A stretch of DNA of 64,000 bases. Origin: Tahibacter soli (GTDB lineage: Bacteria > Pseudomonadota > Gammaproteobacteria > Xanthomonadales > Rhodanobacteraceae). The stretch lies in the NCBI RefSeq assembly GCF_025717065.2, contig NZ_JAOVZO020000017.1, positions 530,250-594,249 of the forward strand, written 5' to 3'. Shown here in pieces: positions 16,615-26,822 of the stretch. The notes beneath the pieces are model-generated. The model did not search any database, had not been told where the DNA came from, and saw only the letters and a list, made by a program, of their open reading frames with translations. The translations under genes were made by a program, and so were the position numbers. The stretch's first letter is position 1; each line of letters opens with the position of its first letter.

Positions 16615-17606
16615 AGTCGCAGCACATCATCCACCTGGAAGACCCTGCCATGCCGGATTCGGCCGAGGGGTGGGTCGCGCGTCTGGCGTCGCCCGACGTC
16701 ACCGGCGCGCAGATCGCCGCGTTCGAGGCATGGTGCGAGGCCAATCCGGACAACCGCAACGACTACGTCCGTGTGGAACGCCTGCATACGCGCGTGCGCG
16801 AGCTGTCGCGCGATGCGCTGATCGGCGCCGCCGCGCGCGCGGCGCGGCGCGACGGCGCCGCCGGCCGTACGCGCCGCCTGCGCCCGCTCGCCTGGGCTGC
16901 CGCCGCCGCGTCGATCGCGCTCGTCGCGTTGACCGCGACCGTGCAGTGGCGTGCCGAACCCGCGCAGCGCTATGACACGCGCGTCGGCGAACGCCGTGAA
17001 ATCCTGCTCGACGACGGTACGCGCGCCGTGCTCGATACGAATTCGGCGATCGCCGTGCGCTACGGCGCCGACCGCCGCGCGCTGACGGTCGAGCGCGGGC
17101 GCGTCGAAATCGACGTCGCCGCACAGCCGGGCCGCCCGTTCGTCACCTATGCCGCCAACAGCACGATCAACGATATCGGTACGCGATTCCAGGTGGCGCA
17201 CGCGGCCGACCACGTCCTCGTCACGCTGCTCGAAGGCGAAGTGTCGATCGCGACGCCGGAATCGGGCGCCGCGCCGACCGTGCTCCAGCCCGGCGCGCAG
17301 GCGCGCGTCGACGCGCGCGGCGGTATCGCCGCGAGCGCGGCCGACCTCGACGCCGCGAACGGCTGGACGCGCGGCGAACTCGTGTTCAAGAACCGCGCCC
17401 TGGCCGACCTCGTCGCCGAAATGAACCGCTACGCGATCGCGCAGATCCGACTCGGCGATCGCGCGCTCGACGGCATCGCCGTCAGCGGCGTATTCCATGC
17501 CGGCGACCAGGATGCGCTGATCAAGGCGCTGGAAAGCGGATGGTCGCTGCGCGCGGATCGCGTGTCCGACCGGGAAATCGTGCTGCGCGCACCGCCGCGC
17601 CGATGA
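16611..17606 (+). CDS. FecR-family anti-sigma / signal transducer
   Basis: It overlaps the sigma gene by ATGA. The 331-residue protein has an N-terminal DUF4880-like cytoplasmic domain (residues 18-65, WVARLASPDVTGAQIAAFEAWCEANPDN), one membrane segment (about 90-112, LAWAAAAASIALVALTATV), a FecR domain (RVGERREILLDDGTRAVLDTNSA, continuing to about 240) and a C-terminal STN-like region (ELVFKNRALADLVAEMNRY). FecR proteins hold the sigma factor until the TonB receptor signals ligand binding from the outer membrane. Here both partners are directly adjacent. Confidence 0.92.
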   Translation: MKSQHIIHLEDPAMPDSAEGWVARLASPDVTGAQIAAFEAWCEANPDNRNDYVRVERLHTRVRELSRDALIGAAARAARRDGAAGRTRRLRPLAWAAAAASIALVALTATVQWRAEPAQRYDTRVGERREILLDDGTRAVLDTNSAIAVRYGADRRALTVERGRVEIDVAAQPGRPFVTYAANSTINDIGTRFQVAHAADHVLVTLLEGEVSIATPESGAAPTVLQPGAQARVDARGGIAASAADLDAANGWTRGELVFKNRALADLVAEMNRYAIAQIRLGDRALDGIAVSGVFHAGDQDALIKALESGWSLRADRVSDREIVLRAPPRR

Positions 17607-17610
17607 GACG

Positions 17611-20541
17611 GTGACGCGGCGCGCGTTTCGAATCGATCGCGGCAAGGGAATGCTGCTGGCGGCGCTGTGCGCGGCGCCGTTTTCGTACGCGCGCGCGCAG
17701 CCTGCGCCGGAGCCGGCTGCGACGGCCGGTATCGAATATCGCATCGCCTCCGGGGCGCTCGCCGACGCGCTGACCGCGTTCGCGCGGCAAAGCGGCCTGC
17801 AGATCCTGTTCGACGCGCAACTCGTGTCGGGCCGCCGCAGCGACGGCATCGACGTGCGCGCGTCGGCGCGCGATGCGCTGACCGCGCTGCTTGCCGGCAG
17901 CGGGCTCGTCGCCGAACCGGTCAACGCGAACACCTACGTGCTCAAGCCGCAGCCGCGGCCGGCCGCGCCGAAGATCGCGCGCGCGCCGTCGCGCGCGCCC
18001 GAGGCGGCGCCGGCGACGACCTCGCTGCTGCCGGTGCAGGTGACCGGCTCGCATATTCGCCGTGCCGAATGGGAGAGCGCGTCGCCGATCAGCGTGATCA
18101 CGCGCGAGGAGATCGAGCGCAGCGGTTTGCGCACGCTCGTGGACGTGCTGCGCACGCAGCCCGGCATCGAAGTGGCGATGCGTCCGGAAGTGATGGCGGC
18201 GTCGCCGGCCGCCAACTACGCGTACGGCGGCGCGGCCGGCGCGTCGACGGTCGGCATGCGCGGCCTGGGCGCGCGCGCGACGCTGGTGCTCGTCGACGGC
18301 CGCCGCATCGCGCCCTACGCGCTGACGCTCGGCGGCGCGGGGCAGGTGGTCGACCTCAACGCGATTCCGGTCGGCCTCGTCGAGCGCGTGGAAATCCTGC
18401 GCGACGGCGCGTCCGCGATCTACGGCGCCGATGCGATCGGCGGCGTCGTCAACATCATTCTGCGCCGTTCGTTCGACGGCGCGCAGGTGGCGTTCGACTA
18501 CGGCGTTTCCGGCCGGGGCGACGCGCATCGCCGCGGCGCCTCGGCGACGCTCGGCGGCGACGACGGCGCGTCGCGCATCTTCATGCATGCCGACTGGTCC
18601 GAGCGCGACCCCGTCACCGGTTCGCAGCGCGACTGGTACACGCTCGACCGGCGCTCGCACGGCCTGGGCGACAATCGCAGCCTGTATTCGTTTCCCGGCA
18701 ACTATCTGTATCTCGACGACAAGGACCAGGTGCGGATCGCGCCGCTGCCCGGCTGCGCGCCGCAACTGCTCGACGAGGACGGCCTGTGCCGTCTCGATGA
18801 GGCAAAGTATACGACCATACAGACGAGCCAGACGGTCAAGTCGCTGTTCGTGCGCGCGAGCCGGGACGTCGGTGCCGCGACCGAGCTGCACGTCGACCTG
18901 CGCTTGTCGGACGTCGACCAGCGCCAGGAGGCCGCGCCGTTCGCGGCGACGTTCTCGATTCCGCCCGGTGTCGCCGGCAGTCCCAATCCCGACTCACCGG
19001 TGATCGTGCTGTACTCGTTCGCCGACGTCGGCTCGATTCGCGAGGCGACGCAATCGCTCACGCGCGCGCTCAATGTCGGCGCGAAGGGAGCGTTCGACAA
19101 CTGGCAGTGGAACGCCGACCTGTCGCTGCAGGGCAACACCGTGACCGATCGCATCGACGGTTTCCTGAAGCCGAGCGAGGCGCTGCGCCTGTTCGTCGCC
19201 GGCGACTATCGTTTCGGCGGGCCCAACTCGGCCGAGGCGCTCGCGATGCTGTCGCCGTCGCTGCTGCGCAAGGGGCGCTCGTCGCTGTCCGAATTCGTCG
19301 CGAGCGCGAGCGGCCCGGTGTGGGAGATGCCCGCCGGCACGGCGATGCTCGGCCTCGGCGCCGAGGCGCGCCATGCGCGCGTCAAGGACGTGCCCGATCC
19401 GCTCCTGCGGTCGGACGACCGCCTGTTCGGCGAACGCAGCTACGTTCAGCGCGCGAGCAGCAACAGCGCTGCGGCCTACGCCGAACTCGAGCTGCCGATG
19501 ACGCGCAAGCTGACCGGCGAGGTCGCGTGGCGCTTCGATCGCAGCCAGAGCGTCGGTTCGGCCGTCTCGCCGAAGCTCGGATTGCGCTGGCGCGCGACCA
19601 ACTCGCTGCTGCTGCGTGCGACCGCCGCCGAAGGCTACCGTCCGCCGACGCTGCTCGACCTGAATCGTCCGACGGTGTTGAGCGAACAGCGCGAGCTGCT
19701 CGTGCCGGCGCAGCTCGGACCGTGCGCCGACCCGGTCGATGCGCAGCCGCTCGCCGAGGCCGGCAGCGTGCAGTGCCGCCTGCGGATCTTTTCGGCCAGC
19801 AATCCCAAAGGACTCAAGGCCGAAACCTCGCGCAGCCACACGATCGGCTTCGTCTATGCGCCGAACGACGATTTCAGCGTCGGCATCGACCTGTACGACA
19901 TCCGGCGCCAACAGGAAATCAGCGTGCTGCCGCTCGAATACGCGCTGCAGCTGCCTGGCGAATTTCCCGGGTTTCTGCTGCGCGACGAGGCGGGCCGGCT
20001 GCTCGGCCTCAAACGCTATCCGGTCAATCTCGGTCGCACGCAGACGCGCGGCGTCGACGTCGCGACGCAGTACCGTTTCCTGCAGAGCGGAAAATCGACG
20101 TGGGTCGCACGGTTCGACGCGACCTATGCCGACCGCCGCGAAGCGCAGACACGCAACGACGTGCCGCCGATCCGCCTGCTCGGCTACGACTCCAACCCGC
20201 GGCTGCGCGCGCGGCTCGGTCTCGATGTCACGCATACGCCGTGGACGGCGACGGCGAACGTCACCTACATCGGCGCGTACCGCAACACCAGCTTCGCCGG
20301 CGACGAGCTGAGCTGCGCCGGAGCGCCGTCGTCCGAGGCGCTGTGCCGCACGCCAGGTTTCGCGACGCTCGATCTCGGCCTGCGCTACGAGGGCTCGCCG
20401 CGCTGGAGCGCGGCGTTCAACGTGCTCAACGCGCTCGATCGCGAACCTGTATACAACGGGTTGAATTCCGCAAATTACAATATTCTGTTCGACGATCCGG
20501 TCGGACGCTATTACTCGCTGACCCTCAACTACCGCTTCTGA
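17611..20541 (+). CDS. TonB-dependent receptor with N-terminal STN signalling domain
   Basis: GTG 17611, 4 bp after fecR, gives a basic signal peptide (MTRRAFRIDRGKGMLLAALCAAPFSYARA); ATG 17650 is an alternative with a shorter leader. Of 976 residues, 45-115 are the secretin/TonB N-terminal (STN) domain (GALADALTAFARQSGLQILFD), 140-280 the plug (VQVTGSHIRR, ISVITREEIERSG, GMRGLGARATLVLVDGRRI) and the rest a 22-strand barrel ending in the aromatic YYSLTLNYRF. The STN domain means that the receptor both imports a substrate and signals to the FecR/FecI pair. The ligand is unknown; two cysteines in an extracellular loop (PGCAPQ ... DGLCR) suggest a disulfide. Confidence 0.93.
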   Translation: MTRRAFRIDRGKGMLLAALCAAPFSYARAQPAPEPAATAGIEYRIASGALADALTAFARQSGLQILFDAQLVSGRRSDGIDVRASARDALTALLAGSGLVAEPVNANTYVLKPQPRPAAPKIARAPSRAPEAAPATTSLLPVQVTGSHIRRAEWESASPISVITREEIERSGLRTLVDVLRTQPGIEVAMRPEVMAASPAANYAYGGAAGASTVGMRGLGARATLVLVDGRRIAPYALTLGGAGQVVDLNAIPVGLVERVEILRDGASAIYGADAIGGVVNIILRRSFDGAQVAFDYGVSGRGDAHRRGASATLGGDDGASRIFMHADWSERDPVTGSQRDWYTLDRRSHGLGDNRSLYSFPGNYLYLDDKDQVRIAPLPGCAPQLLDEDGLCRLDEAKYTTIQTSQTVKSLFVRASRDVGAATELHVDLRLSDVDQRQEAAPFAATFSIPPGVAGSPNPDSPVIVLYSFADVGSIREATQSLTRALNVGAKGAFDNWQWNADLSLQGNTVTDRIDGFLKPSEALRLFVAGDYRFGGPNSAEALAMLSPSLLRKGRSSLSEFVASASGPVWEMPAGTAMLGLGAEARHARVKDVPDPLLRSDDRLFGERSYVQRASSNSAAAYAELELPMTRKLTGEVAWRFDRSQSVGSAVSPKLGLRWRATNSLLLRATAAEGYRPPTLLDLNRPTVLSEQRELLVPAQLGPCADPVDAQPLAEAGSVQCRLRIFSASNPKGLKAETSRSHTIGFVYAPNDDFSVGIDLYDIRRQQEISVLPLEYALQLPGEFPGFLLRDEAGRLLGLKRYPVNLGRTQTRGVDVATQYRFLQSGKSTWVARFDATYADRREAQTRNDVPPIRLLGYDSNPRLRARLGLDVTHTPWTATANVTYIGAYRNTSFAGDELSCAGAPSSEALCRTPGFATLDLGLRYEGSPRWSAAFNVLNALDREPVYNGLNSANYNILFDDPVGRYYSLTLNYRF

Positions 20542-20795
20542 TCCGCACTCAGCCCGAAGGCGCATGCCGATTGCGTCCGACGATTGAGAGGGCGTCGTCG
20601 CCGATTCGTCCCGAAAGTGCGCGCACTGAACGTCCATGCGCGTCTGTTCAGTCCACTGCGCCACCGCATCCGTTCGTCCAGGCTGCTCCCTTCGTTCGCC
20701 GCTAGATTCCGTGCGTTCTGGTGCGTCCGGGGATGACTCGAGTCCTGCCGCATCAGCATTCCCGTGTCGTTGCGCCATTCGTTGCAGGAGTCGAA

Positions 20796-23700
20796 ATGTC
20801 TTCGTCGTTCGCAAAAAAATCCCTGGCCGTCGCGGTCGGGCTCGTATTGTCGGGCTTGTCCCAAGCCGCCACCGTACATACGCGCGCGGTCGCGCCGTCG
20901 CCGCCGTCGCCCGCGGCGATCGCCGCCGCCGCCGGCGATAGCAGCCGCCTGCTGCTGCGTGCCGGCATCGTCGATCCGCTGGCGCAGCGCATCGAGGCGG
21001 GTTCGGTCGTCGAGGGCCTCGCCGACGCGCCGGCGCAACCGCGCTACGCGATCGTGCAGTTCGGCAAGGCCGGCGCCGACGCGCGCCGCGCGCTCGAGGC
21101 GAGCGGCGTGACGTTTCTCGGCTACGTGCCCAACAACGCCTACTACGTGCGCCTGAACGGCGCCGACCTCGCCGGCGTGCGCAGCGCCGCGGGCGTGCGC
21201 TGGGCCGGTGCCGTCGCGCCGGGCCTGAAGATCGATCCGCGCCTGTGGGCGAGCCGCCGCGCCGAACTCAAGGACCGCGGCGACGCGCGCTACGACATCG
21301 AAATCGAAACGTTTCTCGGCGAAGACCCGGCCGTCGTGACGAGCGCGCTGCGGCGCGCCGTGGCCGACCTCGACATCGCGCACGTCGACGCCGACGCTTC
21401 GGCGCCGCGGCGCGTTCGCGTGTCGGTCAGAGCCGGCGACATCGACGCGACGCTCGTCGCCGCGAGTGCGCTCGACGCCGTGCAGTTCGTCGCGCCGTGG
21501 GCCGAGCCCAAGCTGATGAACGCGGGCTCGATCGGTGCGATCCAGGGCAATGCGACCGCGGCCTGCGCCGGCACCGGTGCGGTCTGCGGCCCGACGCCGC
21601 TGTGGGATCACCAGCTGTTCGGCACCGGCCAGATCGTCGCCGTCGCCGACTCCGGCCTCGACGCGGACGAAGCGTGGTTCACGACGCTCGACCGCGGCAC
21701 CGGCACGCCGACGACCGCGATCACGCCGGGCAGCTCGCCGGTGCCGCCGGCGACCGGCGCGACGTTCGCGAACAACAAGGTGTTCGCGTATTGGGTGCAG
21801 CCCGGCGCGACCGCCGGCGACAACAACCGCACGTGCCGCCCGGGCGCGGCGCCGACCGGATTCCACGGCACCCACGTCAACGGCACGGTCGCGGGCGACG
21901 CGGCCGGTACGTTCGGCGCCAACAACTATGTCGCGTCGACGCCGCTCGCCGCGAACCACGATCTCGCCGACGGCATGGCGCCGAACGCGCAGCTGCTGTT
22001 CCAGGACATCGGCAACGACACCAGCGGCTGCCTGCAGATCAACGACTGGCCGAACACGCTGCGCCAGGCGAACGCCGGCGGCGCGCGCATCCACAGCAAC
22101 AGCTGGGGCGGCCAGACGTTCGGCGCGTACGAATCGCGCGACGTCGACGTCGATACCGTCACGCGCGAGAAGGAAGACCTGCTCGTCGTGATCGCCGCCG
22201 GCAATGACGGCGACCTGACCGCCGCGGAGGGCTGCCCGGCCGCGAACGTCGTCGGCAGCGTGTGCATCACGTCGATCGGTTCGCCCGGCAACGCGAAGAA
22301 CGCGCTGACCGTCGGCGCGCTGCTGCACGCGGGCACGACGACGCTGCAGGCGTTCTCCAGCCGCGGTCCGACGACCGACGGCCGCATCAAGCCCGACATC
22401 ATGGCGCCTGGCACGTCGATCGTATCGGCGGCCGGCGACGCCACGATCACCGCGACGATCCAGGCGCCGGTGACGAGCACGAAGAGCGGCACGTCGATGG
22501 CGACGCCGACGATTGCCGGCAACACGGCGCTCGTGCGCCAGTTCTTCACCGAGGGCTTCTATCCGCGCGGCGCGCGCAACGCCGACGACGCGCTCAATCC
22601 GAGCGGCATGGCGATGAAGGCCGTGCTGATCAACGGCACGCGCGTCCTCGACAACTGGCCGAGCATGGACACCGGCTGGGGCCGCGCGTGGCTCGACGGC
22701 AATCTGTGGTTCGCCAACACGCTCGCCGGCGGCGACGACACGCGCCGCCTGCGCCTGTTCGAGCGCACGAACGCGAGCGGCCTTGCGACCGGCGACAGCA
22801 ACAGCTACACGATCGCCAACGTGCAGGCCGGCGCCGAACTGCGCGCGACGCTGACGTGGTACGACCTGCCGGGCGTGCCCGGCGCGGCCGCATCGCTCGT
22901 CAACAATCTCGATCTCGAAGTGACCGGTCCGGGCGGCACCGTGTACCGCGGCAACGTGTTCGCGGCCGGCGTCTCGACGACCGGCGGCGCGGCCGACGCG
23001 GTCAACACCGTCGAGCAGGTGCGCCTCGCCGCGCCGGCCGCCGGCAGCTACACGTTCCGCGTGATCGGCGCGTCGGTGCCGGGCAACGGCGCCGAGCTGT
23101 CCGAACGCCAGGGCTACGCGCTCGCGGTGTCCGGCGCGTTCGGCCTGCCGGACGGTCCGGCGTTCGCCGCGCCGACGAGCCTTGCCATCGCGAGCAACAA
23201 CGCCTCGGGTATCGGCGTCGGCTTCGCCGCCGCGGGCGGCGCGCAGGGCTTCCAGCTGTACCGCGCGAACGGCACGTGCGCGACCGCGGCGGCAGGCGAT
23301 TTCCGCCTCGTCGCGACCGGCGCCGCGGCGCCGCTCGTCGACGACCGCACGACCGGCGGTTTCCAGTACGCCTACAAGGTGCGCGGCGTCAGCAACGACG
23401 TCGAAGGCACGGCGTCGGCGTGCATCGACGTGACATCGGCCGACACGTGCAGCCTGATGCCGAGCGCGTTCGGCATCACCGGCGCGAACGGCCGCGGCGC
23501 GACCTGCGGCGTGACCGTGAACTGGGCCGCCAGCCAGTCGTCGTGCCCGGCGTCGAGCGCGATCACGTACAAGGTGCTGCGCAGCGATTCCCCGGCGTTC
23601 ACCGCGCCGCAGACGATCATCGCCAACCTCGCGAGCCCGACCTGGACCGACACCGGCGTCGTCAACGGCCATCCGTACTTCTATCGCACCGTCGCGACCG

Positions 23701-24377
23701 ATGCGTTCGGCAACGAGCGCACGTCGGGCGTCGTCGGCACGACGCCGAGCGGCGCGCCGGGTCCGGACCCGCGCCGCTACCTCGACGACGCCGACACGAA
23801 GGTCTACGCCAAGCTCGAAGGTTCGTGGATCATCGCCGATACCGCGGCGGCCGACGGCACGCACAGCTATCACACGGGCCCCGACGGCTCGGCCAGCCCC
23901 AACTGCGCGGCGCTGCGCACCGAGAAGCTCGCGGTGACGGCCAATTCGGTGCTGAGCTACAACGCGCGCTACAACCTCGAGTCGGAGTGGGACGGCGTGG
24001 TCGTCGAAATCTCGACCGACGACGGCGCGACCTGGAACGATCTGCCGCCGGCCGGCGGCTATCCGTCGACGTTCGCGCAGACCGGCAGTCCGCCGGGCAA
24101 CCTGTGCGGCTATGCCGCGACGCACGGCGCGTTCAACGGCGCGACCACCGCGGCGTCGAACGCGGGTCCGAACGAAACGCCGCCGGCGAACGTCGTGTTC
24201 AAGCCGTTCACGAGCAGCCTCGCCGCGTATGCGGGACAGAACGTGATCGTGCGCTGGCGCGTATCGAGCGACGCGAACACCGACTTTGGCGGCTTCTGGC
24301 TCGATACGGTGCGCATCGGCGACGCCGACATCGTGTTCGACGACGGCTTCGAAACGTCGAACTACGTCTGTCATTGA
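20796..24377 (+). CDS. Secreted subtilisin-like serine protease (S8)
   Basis: ATG 20796 lies 5 bp after AGGAG (20786-20790) and gives a signal peptide ending SGLSQA. In the 1193-residue protein the S8 triad is visible: Asp285 (VADSGLD), His357 (HGTHVNG) and Ser567 (SGTSMATP). The first ~230 residues look like an inhibitory propeptide. After the catalytic domain come a beta-sandwich (about 660-780), Fn3-like segments (790-990, with paired cysteines) and a C-terminal jelly-roll-type region. The extreme C-terminus carries the shared VFDDGFE motif, here followed by nine more residues. It is an extracellular protease probably involved in nutrient acquisition, and it ends at a strong terminator. 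Confidence 0.93.
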   Translation: MSSSFAKKSLAVAVGLVLSGLSQAATVHTRAVAPSPPSPAAIAAAAGDSSRLLLRAGIVDPLAQRIEAGSVVEGLADAPAQPRYAIVQFGKAGADARRALEASGVTFLGYVPNNAYYVRLNGADLAGVRSAAGVRWAGAVAPGLKIDPRLWASRRAELKDRGDARYDIEIETFLGEDPAVVTSALRRAVADLDIAHVDADASAPRRVRVSVRAGDIDATLVAASALDAVQFVAPWAEPKLMNAGSIGAIQGNATAACAGTGAVCGPTPLWDHQLFGTGQIVAVADSGLDADEAWFTTLDRGTGTPTTAITPGSSPVPPATGATFANNKVFAYWVQPGATAGDNNRTCRPGAAPTGFHGTHVNGTVAGDAAGTFGANNYVASTPLAANHDLADGMAPNAQLLFQDIGNDTSGCLQINDWPNTLRQANAGGARIHSNSWGGQTFGAYESRDVDVDTVTREKEDLLVVIAAGNDGDLTAAEGCPAANVVGSVCITSIGSPGNAKNALTVGALLHAGTTTLQAFSSRGPTTDGRIKPDIMAPGTSIVSAAGDATITATIQAPVTSTKSGTSMATPTIAGNTALVRQFFTEGFYPRGARNADDALNPSGMAMKAVLINGTRVLDNWPSMDTGWGRAWLDGNLWFANTLAGGDDTRRLRLFERTNASGLATGDSNSYTIANVQAGAELRATLTWYDLPGVPGAAASLVNNLDLEVTGPGGTVYRGNVFAAGVSTTGGAADAVNTVEQVRLAAPAAGSYTFRVIGASVPGNGAELSERQGYALAVSGAFGLPDGPAFAAPTSLAIASNNASGIGVGFAAAGGAQGFQLYRANGTCATAAAGDFRLVATGAAAPLVDDRTTGGFQYAYKVRGVSNDVEGTASACIDVTSADTCSLMPSAFGITGANGRGATCGVTVNWAASQSSCPASSAITYKVLRSDSPAFTAPQTIIANLASPTWTDTGVVNGHPYFYRTVATDAFGNERTSGVVGTTPSGAPGPDPRRYLDDADTKVYAKLEGSWIIADTAAADGTHSYHTGPDGSASPNCAALRTEKLAVTANSVLSYNARYNLESEWDGVVVEISTDDGATWNDLPPAGGYPSTFAQTGSPPGNLCGYAATHGAFNGATTAASNAGPNETPPANVVFKPFTSSLAAYAGQNVIVRWRVSSDANTDFGGFWLDTVRIGDADIVFDDGFETSNYVCH

Positions 24378-24393
24378 AAGTGGCGTGGTAAAT

Positions 24394-24431
24394 AACCGGG
24401 CGGCGGCAAGGTTCGCCGCCCGGTTTTTTTT
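24394..24431 (+). terminator. Rho-independent terminator after the S8 protease
   Basis: AACCGGGCGGCG (24394-24405) pairs with CGCCGCCCGGTT (24414-24425), and the stem runs into eight Ts (24424-24431). This is the clearest intrinsic terminator in the window. Confidence 0.9.
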
Positions 24432-24445
24432 GCGTCGGGGGAGAT

Positions 24446-26407
24446 ATGCACACGCTCGCATCGACCATGCTGACGGCCGCGCTATGGCTTGCGCCGGCCG
24501 TTGCCGCGCAGGCCGCGAACCCGTGGACCGACGCGCCGTCGGCACCGCTGCCGGCCGGCGGCCCGCAGCCGTCGCGCTACCGTGCCGTCGCACTCGACCT
24601 CGCCGCCGTGCGTGCGCAACTCGCCGCGGCGCGCGCGAACGGCGCGGCGATCGACCTCGCCTTGCCGCTGCCCGAGGGCGGCGAATCGACGTTCGTACTG
24701 GCCGATTCGGGCACGATGCCGGCCCCGCTCGCGCGCAAGTACCCCGACATCGTCAGCCTCGCCGGCGCCGACGCGAACGGCCGCCGTGCGCGCGTCGACG
24801 TCTCGCCGCTCGGTTTTTCCGCGATGGTGTTCGACGCCGACGGCCGCTGGGTCGTCGTGCCGCAGGCCGGCGACGCCGCGCGGTACGCCGTGTTCCGCGG
24901 CGATGCGATGCCCGCGCGCGGGCCGTTCCGCTGCGGCGCGACGGGACCTCTCCGCTCGACGCTCGCCGAAGCGACGCGCGCGGCCGGCGCGCCGGGGCCG
25001 GTGACCGGCACGATGCGGCGCAACTACCGCATCGCGGTCGCCGCGAATTCGTCGTACGTCGCCGAGGCCGGCGGCGGCACGCGTCCGGGCGGCCTCGCGG
25101 CCGTCGTCGCGGCGATCAATCGCGTCAACGAGGTGTACGAGGCCGAGCTTGCGATCCACATGACGCTCGTGGCGAACAACGATCTCGTGATCTATCCCGA
25201 TCCGGAAACCGACCCGTATTCGAACGACGAGGACGCGACCTGGCAGAACGGCCCGAACCTCGACGAGGCGATCGGCAATGCCGCCTACGACATCGGCCAC
25301 GTGTTCACGACCGCCGGCGGCGGGCTCGCGGGCCTCGGCGTCACCTGCGAGGAAGGGCGCAAGGCCGAGGGCTCGACCGGCCAGCCGCATCCGGTCGGCG
25401 ATCCGTTCTTCATCGACTTCGTCGCGCACGAGATCGGCCACCAGTTCGGCGGCTCGCACACGTTCAACGGCTGCAACAATCAGAGTTTCGGCGCCGAGTA
25501 CGAGCCGGGCAGCGGCAGCACGATCCAGGCGTACGCCGGCATCTGCGGCGCGGAAAACCTGCAGGCGACCACCGATCCGTATTTCCACGCGAAAAGCCTG
25601 CAGCAGATGACCGACTGGGCCGACGGCGCCGGCGGTACCTGCGCGCAGTCGCAGCCGAACGCGAACCGCGCGCCGGTGATCGACACGTCGGGGCTGCCCG
25701 TCGGCAAGGCGATACCGGCGCTGACCGCGTTCGCGCTGACCGGCAGCGCGACCGATCCCGACGGCGACGCGCTGACCTACAGCTGGGAGCAGTACGACCT
25801 CGGCGATCCGTCGCCGCTCGGCGCGGGCGACATCGGCAACGGGCCGATCTTCCGCTCGCTGCCGGCCACGGCGAATCCGACGCGCTACTTCCCGCGCCTG
25901 TTGACGGTGCTCGGCGCCGCGTTTCTTCCCGGCGAAGACATGCCGACGACCACGCGCGATCTCACGTTCCGCCTGACCGTGCGCGACAACCGCATGCCGG
26001 GCGGGCGCAGCGCGAGCGCGCAGGTCGGGCTTTCCGTGATCGGCACGGCCGGGCCGTTCGCGGTGACGCTGCCCGACATGACGGTGCTGTGGGGCCGCGG
26101 CGAAACCCGCAATGTGGGCTGGGACGCTGCGGGCACGCGCGCCGCGCCGATCTCGTGCGCGAGCGTCGACATCGCGCTGTCGACCGACGGCGGACTGACG
26201 TTCCCGAACGTGCTCGCGACACAGGCGCCGAACGTCGGGCTCGCCTCCGTCGTCGTGCCGGACGTGCCGGACACGGGCAGGGCGCGCGTGCGCGTGCAAT
26301 GTTCCACGAATGTGTTCTTCGACATTTCCGACGAGAACTTCCAGATCGCCGCGACCGGCACGCCCGACCCGCCGGTCGACGCGATTTTCGCCGACGGCTT
26401 CGAGTAG
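24446..26407 (+). CDS. Secreted reprolysin-like zinc metalloprotease (M12B type)
   Basis: ATG 24446 is preceded by GGGGGAG and opens a signal peptide (MHTLASTMLTAALWLAPAVAAQA). The 653-residue protein has an N-terminal prodomain, a metzincin catalytic domain (about 190-420) with zinc motif H328-E-I-G-H332-x5-H338, and C-terminal beta-rich domains. The C-terminus ends exactly on DAIFADGFE, the motif shared with five other secreted proteins here. It lies 68 bp after the subtilase but behind a strong terminator, so it probably has its own promoter. The substrate is unknown; a role in extracellular protein degradation is inferred. Confidence 0.92.
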   Translation: MHTLASTMLTAALWLAPAVAAQAANPWTDAPSAPLPAGGPQPSRYRAVALDLAAVRAQLAAARANGAAIDLALPLPEGGESTFVLADSGTMPAPLARKYPDIVSLAGADANGRRARVDVSPLGFSAMVFDADGRWVVVPQAGDAARYAVFRGDAMPARGPFRCGATGPLRSTLAEATRAAGAPGPVTGTMRRNYRIAVAANSSYVAEAGGGTRPGGLAAVVAAINRVNEVYEAELAIHMTLVANNDLVIYPDPETDPYSNDEDATWQNGPNLDEAIGNAAYDIGHVFTTAGGGLAGLGVTCEEGRKAEGSTGQPHPVGDPFFIDFVAHEIGHQFGGSHTFNGCNNQSFGAEYEPGSGSTIQAYAGICGAENLQATTDPYFHAKSLQQMTDWADGAGGTCAQSQPNANRAPVIDTSGLPVGKAIPALTAFALTGSATDPDGDALTYSWEQYDLGDPSPLGAGDIGNGPIFRSLPATANPTRYFPRLLTVLGAAFLPGEDMPTTTRDLTFRLTVRDNRMPGGRSASAQVGLSVIGTAGPFAVTLPDMTVLWGRGETRNVGWDAAGTRAAPISCASVDIALSTDGGLTFPNVLATQAPNVGLASVVVPDVPDTGRARVRVQCSTNVFFDISDENFQIAATGTPDPPVDAIFADGFE

Positions 26408-26420
26408 CCGGCCGGCGGCG

Positions 26421-26807
26421 TCAGTCCGGCGCCGCCAGCCGGTTCAACGTGCGCAGCATGCCGACGAACGCGTCGACGTCGAGTCGCACGTGATGTTCGC
26501 GGCCCGACTTCTCGATCGTCACGAGCCCTTCGGCTTCGAGCCGTCGCAGGTGGTACGACGTCAGCGCGAGCGTGGATTCGGTCAGCGTCGCGATGTCGCC
26601 GACGCTCATGGCCGGGTACGTCGACAAGAGCGACAGCGTCGCGCAGCGCAGCGGGCTTGCGAGCACCGTGGCGAGATTCGACTGCCGGTTCGCGTCGTCC
26701 ATCACACGGCGCAGCCGCGCGGCGTCGAATTGCGCCACTCTGACGCGGGCGCCGTTGCCGCTCCTTGCGTTCCCGCGCGCGTCCGCGGCGGGCATTTTCG
26801 CTTCCAT
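26421..26807 (-). CDS. ArsR-family winged-helix transcriptional regulator
   Basis: Start ATG 26807 (MEAKMPAADARG) gives 128 residues; GTG 26822, five codons upstream, is a possible alternative and neither has a strong ribosome site. Residues 45-110 form an ArsR-type winged helix (NLATVLASPLRCATLSLLSTYPAMSVGDIATLTESTLALTSYHLRRLEAEGLVTIEKSGREHHVRL). No metal-binding cysteine pair (CxC) is present in the recognition helix, so a non-metal signal is likely. It is divergent from the ECF sigma cassette. Confidence 0.88.
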   Translation of the reverse strand: MEAKMPAADARGNARSGNGARVRVAQFDAARLRRVMDDANRQSNLATVLASPLRCATLSLLSTYPAMSVGDIATLTESTLALTSYHLRRLEAEGLVTIEKSGREHHVRLDVDAFVGMLRTLNRLAAPD

Positions 26808-26822
26808 TGAAAACAGTTCCAC

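Noticed and set aside
20529..24593. 1354-codon open frame antisense to the S8 protease
   Set aside because: It is Arg/Ala/Val-rich with no domain signature and mirrors the codon bias of the real gene; a shadow of GC-rich coding DNA.
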